DNA of 64,000 nucleotides, from the NCBI GenBank assembly GCA_021307315.1, contig JAJSPD010000031.1, forward strand, positions 1 through 64,000, written 5' to 3'. The notes beneath the pieces are model-generated. The model made no database searches. It saw only the letters and a list, made by a program, of their open reading frames with translations, and was not told the origin of the DNA. The first letter of the stretch is position 1, and every line of letters starts with the position of its first letter. Position numbers and translations under genes: made by a program. Positions 61,940 to 64,000 of the stretch are shown one piece after another. The stretch is from Bisporella sp. PMI_857 (lineage: Eukaryota > Ascomycota > Leotiomycetes > Helotiales > Helotiaceae).

Positions 61940-64000
61940 ATGGCCACTCACGATGGTTACCAGAGGACATTCGATCCGTCGGCCGTATCTGGCATATCTG
62001 CAAGCTTCGATCCTTCCGTAGAATTCGACGACACTGCCTTCGGTGGCTCACTTGTGAACGAGGAACCTTTGTTCTCTGCTGACTGGAATCAAGACACCCC
62101 GCCCTACGACGGTGGCCTATATTCAACCCCGCTGAATTGGGATCCTCCAAAACCAGCAGAAGCTACACATACTAAGATCGAGGCGGTCTCCCCGAAACCT
62201 TACGTCGTCATGAATAACAGTGTCCTCACCGCCGCTCAGCAAGAGAAATTAGCTAGCATCGCCATGCCTACACACCTCCAGTATCGAGGTCAGCATAGCC
62301 CGAACTCGAATGCTAGTCGCAAAAGCGCATCAGTGTCATCACCAGAAAGCCAGGGTCGGAAACGCAAATCATCCGCAGAACTAGACGATGAGGATGATGA
62401 AGACTCGCCTGGCCATCAACACCCGGTTAAGAAGACGGCACACAACATGATCGAGAAACGTTACCGAACAAACTTGAACGACAAAATTGCTGCGCTGAGA
62501 GATAGTGTGCCTAGTCTGCGGATTATGTCAAAAAGTGCGCGAGGCGAAGATACAAATGATGATAGGGAAGATTTGCAAGGTCTAACACCTGCACACAAGT
62601 TGAATAAGGCGACAGTAAGTCTTCACATGGCTGCAAGTCCTGTTATATCATCAGAATACCCTCAAGCGAGAGAACATATGAAATAGTCGATTGAGGCGGA
62701 GCCCCCTTAGGTCAACAGTTAATTTTTCCAGTAAAGGCGATCACATCACTTGATCTTTACCCTGACAGTATCTTACAAAAGTGCTAACCAAGTCGTACTA
62801 GGTTCTTAGCAAAGCCACGGAATATATCCATCATCTTGAGAAACGAAACAAACGACTACAAGAAGAAAACGCTTATATGAAAGGCCGCATAGATGCTTTC
62901 GAGAAACTATTCATGGCAGGGTCGCTAGGTCTCAATCCAGCACCTCAATATTCCCAGCCTTTCGCATATCCTCAAGAATTTGTAGATACACCAGGACCTT
63001 CACCTATAGGAGAGCCTCAAGGTATGATTCAAGTGCCAGAGGATATTCGAAGACTTCGAACACAAGCCGGTCAACAACAAGCTTTTGCTGTACCTCAAGA
63101 ACCATACCAGCAAGGTCGACAGCCAATTGGTCCTAATGGATGGCAGCAGAACGGTGGTGGATACTTTGGTAGACTTATGGTTGGATCATTAGCTGGCCTG
63201 ATGATCTTGGAAGGATTTAGTGAAGCAGAGCAAGACAGCGAAGGCTCCAATGCTCGCGGCCTTTTTGCGTTTCCAACTCAGCTCGTCAGCACCGCGAGCC
63301 GGTCGTTTCACTCATCTATGGAGTTCAGTGTGTCTGGCTATCACATATCAGCTAGCCGAACTTTGGGCTACCTGAAGACATTCTTTGTTCTTGGTGCCCT
63401 ACTTTACGTCTTCTTACCGTCTTTATTCAGGTCGAAAACGAAACCAACGGACAAAAAGGCTCATGGCGCTTCGTTAACTGCGGTTCCGTCGCTTGCCTCG
63501 TCTATTGAAGTCCGCAGGAAGGCGTGGCTCACCGCTATCCAGACAGTTTGGGTTCCCAACCACAACTTCTTCCTCGAAGCAGCTGCACTGTGTTTGAAGA
63601 TGCTAAAGCTTAGTGCGCGAAATGTGATGGGTGCCCAAGCATTCACATACCTTACAGGTATTACTGAGCAACAAGAGGCAGCTCGGATTAAGGCTTGGGA
63701 GATTGCCCTTGATGCTCAATTGGCTGGCGGAGACGAAGAATTGAGCAAGAGCCGGCTGACATTAACGCTATTGGCATCCGGCACTTTACCAGATACTCCA
63801 GCGCGTTTGATGCTCAAAGCTCTGCATATCCGCGTGCTTTTGTGGGAAGTTGGAAATTCCGGGTTTAGCAAATTCTATATGTTCCAAGAAACAGCCGCAA
63901 AGTTAGCCAGATGGAAGTGGAACGAGGCAAGACAGTTGCAACGTTTGTTGACATGTGCAAAGGAGCCACAGGCAGAGGAGCTTCCCGAATACCTAGTTGC
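61940..64000 (+). CDS. srbA: SREBP-type membrane-bound bHLH transcription factor (partial, runs off the right edge)
   Basis: Exon 1 is 61940-62614 and exon 2 starts at 62802 and stays open to the window end, giving at least about 624 aa. The N-terminal activation region is acidic and Ser/Pro-rich. The bHLH basic region reads HNMIEKRYRTNLND; Tyr175 in place of the usual Arg is the hallmark of SREBPs. A long loop (about 195-220) precedes helix 2, which is completed across the intron (KLNKAT|VLSKATEYIHHL) and runs into a leucine-zipper-like stretch. Two membrane segments follow near residues 347-360 and 414-432, then the conserved fungal SREBP C-terminal region (DUF2014-type). The family is held in the ER and cleaved on low sterol or oxygen; SrbA in Aspergillus controls ergosterol synthesis and hypoxia adaptation. 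The 3' end is outside the window. Confidence 0.92.

Overview
The window is nuclear DNA of a filamentous ascomycete (Pezizomycotina). The evidence is intron-rich genes with short GT-AG introns of about 45-160 nt, a Zn2Cys6 regulator, a fungal SREBP, a GH47 mannosidase, and the core of an Aspergillus-type galactosaminogalactan (GAG) cluster. The AT-rich, gene-free stretches look like repeat-induced point mutation (RIP) of transposon relics. I cannot name the species; a Leotiomycetes-type genome would fit but is not demonstrated.

Layout. 1-4.5 kb is an AT-rich transposon graveyard: two copies of one terminal-inverted-repeat (TIR) element in opposite orientation, a solo LTR with an intact 5-bp target duplication, and a minisatellite. 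4.5-9.2 kb has no gene I can support. Then come a DAL81/TamA-like Zn2Cys6 regulator (9.2-11.7 kb, +) and a dihydrodipicolinate-synthase-family aldolase (13.2-14.3 kb, -). A 7-kb gene-poor tract with more LTR relics follows. Next are an MFS transporter (21.5-23.0 kb, +), an uncertain small gene (23.4-24.4 kb, -) and a secreted GH47 alpha-1,2-mannosidase with a GC-AG intron (25.8-27.8 kb, -). A short ORF split by a TIR element lies at 29.1-29.7 kb.

The main find is at 31.2-52.1 kb. A 20-exon gene (31165-41581, -) encodes a protein of about 2,944 aa that looks like a fungal GAG synthase (Gt4c/Gtb3). In order it has an N-terminal membrane anchor, a hydrolase-like barrel region, a long soluble region, a multi-helix membrane region, a beta-rich region, and a PelF-type GT4 glycosyltransferase. 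Divergent from it is agd3 (43091-45954, +, about 753 aa, CE18 GAG deacetylase). Beyond a 4.7-kb gap is uge3 (50639-52144, +, UDP-glucose/GalNAc 4-epimerase, 446 aa). Uge3 would make UDP-Gal/UDP-GalNAc, the giant synthase would polymerise and extrude the chain, and Agd3 would deacetylate it outside the cell. The hydrolase genes sph3 and ega3, which accompany this cluster in Aspergillus fumigatus, are not recognisable in the gap.

Downstream is a second giant (53167-60407, -, about 2,344 aa): an N-terminal polytopic membrane domain fused to about 2,100 residues of disordered tail carrying many short Trp-containing repeats. The window ends inside an SREBP/SrbA-like membrane-bound bHLH factor (61940 to past 64000, +). 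All exon structures were worked out by hand from frame, splice signals and family resemblance; no search was run.
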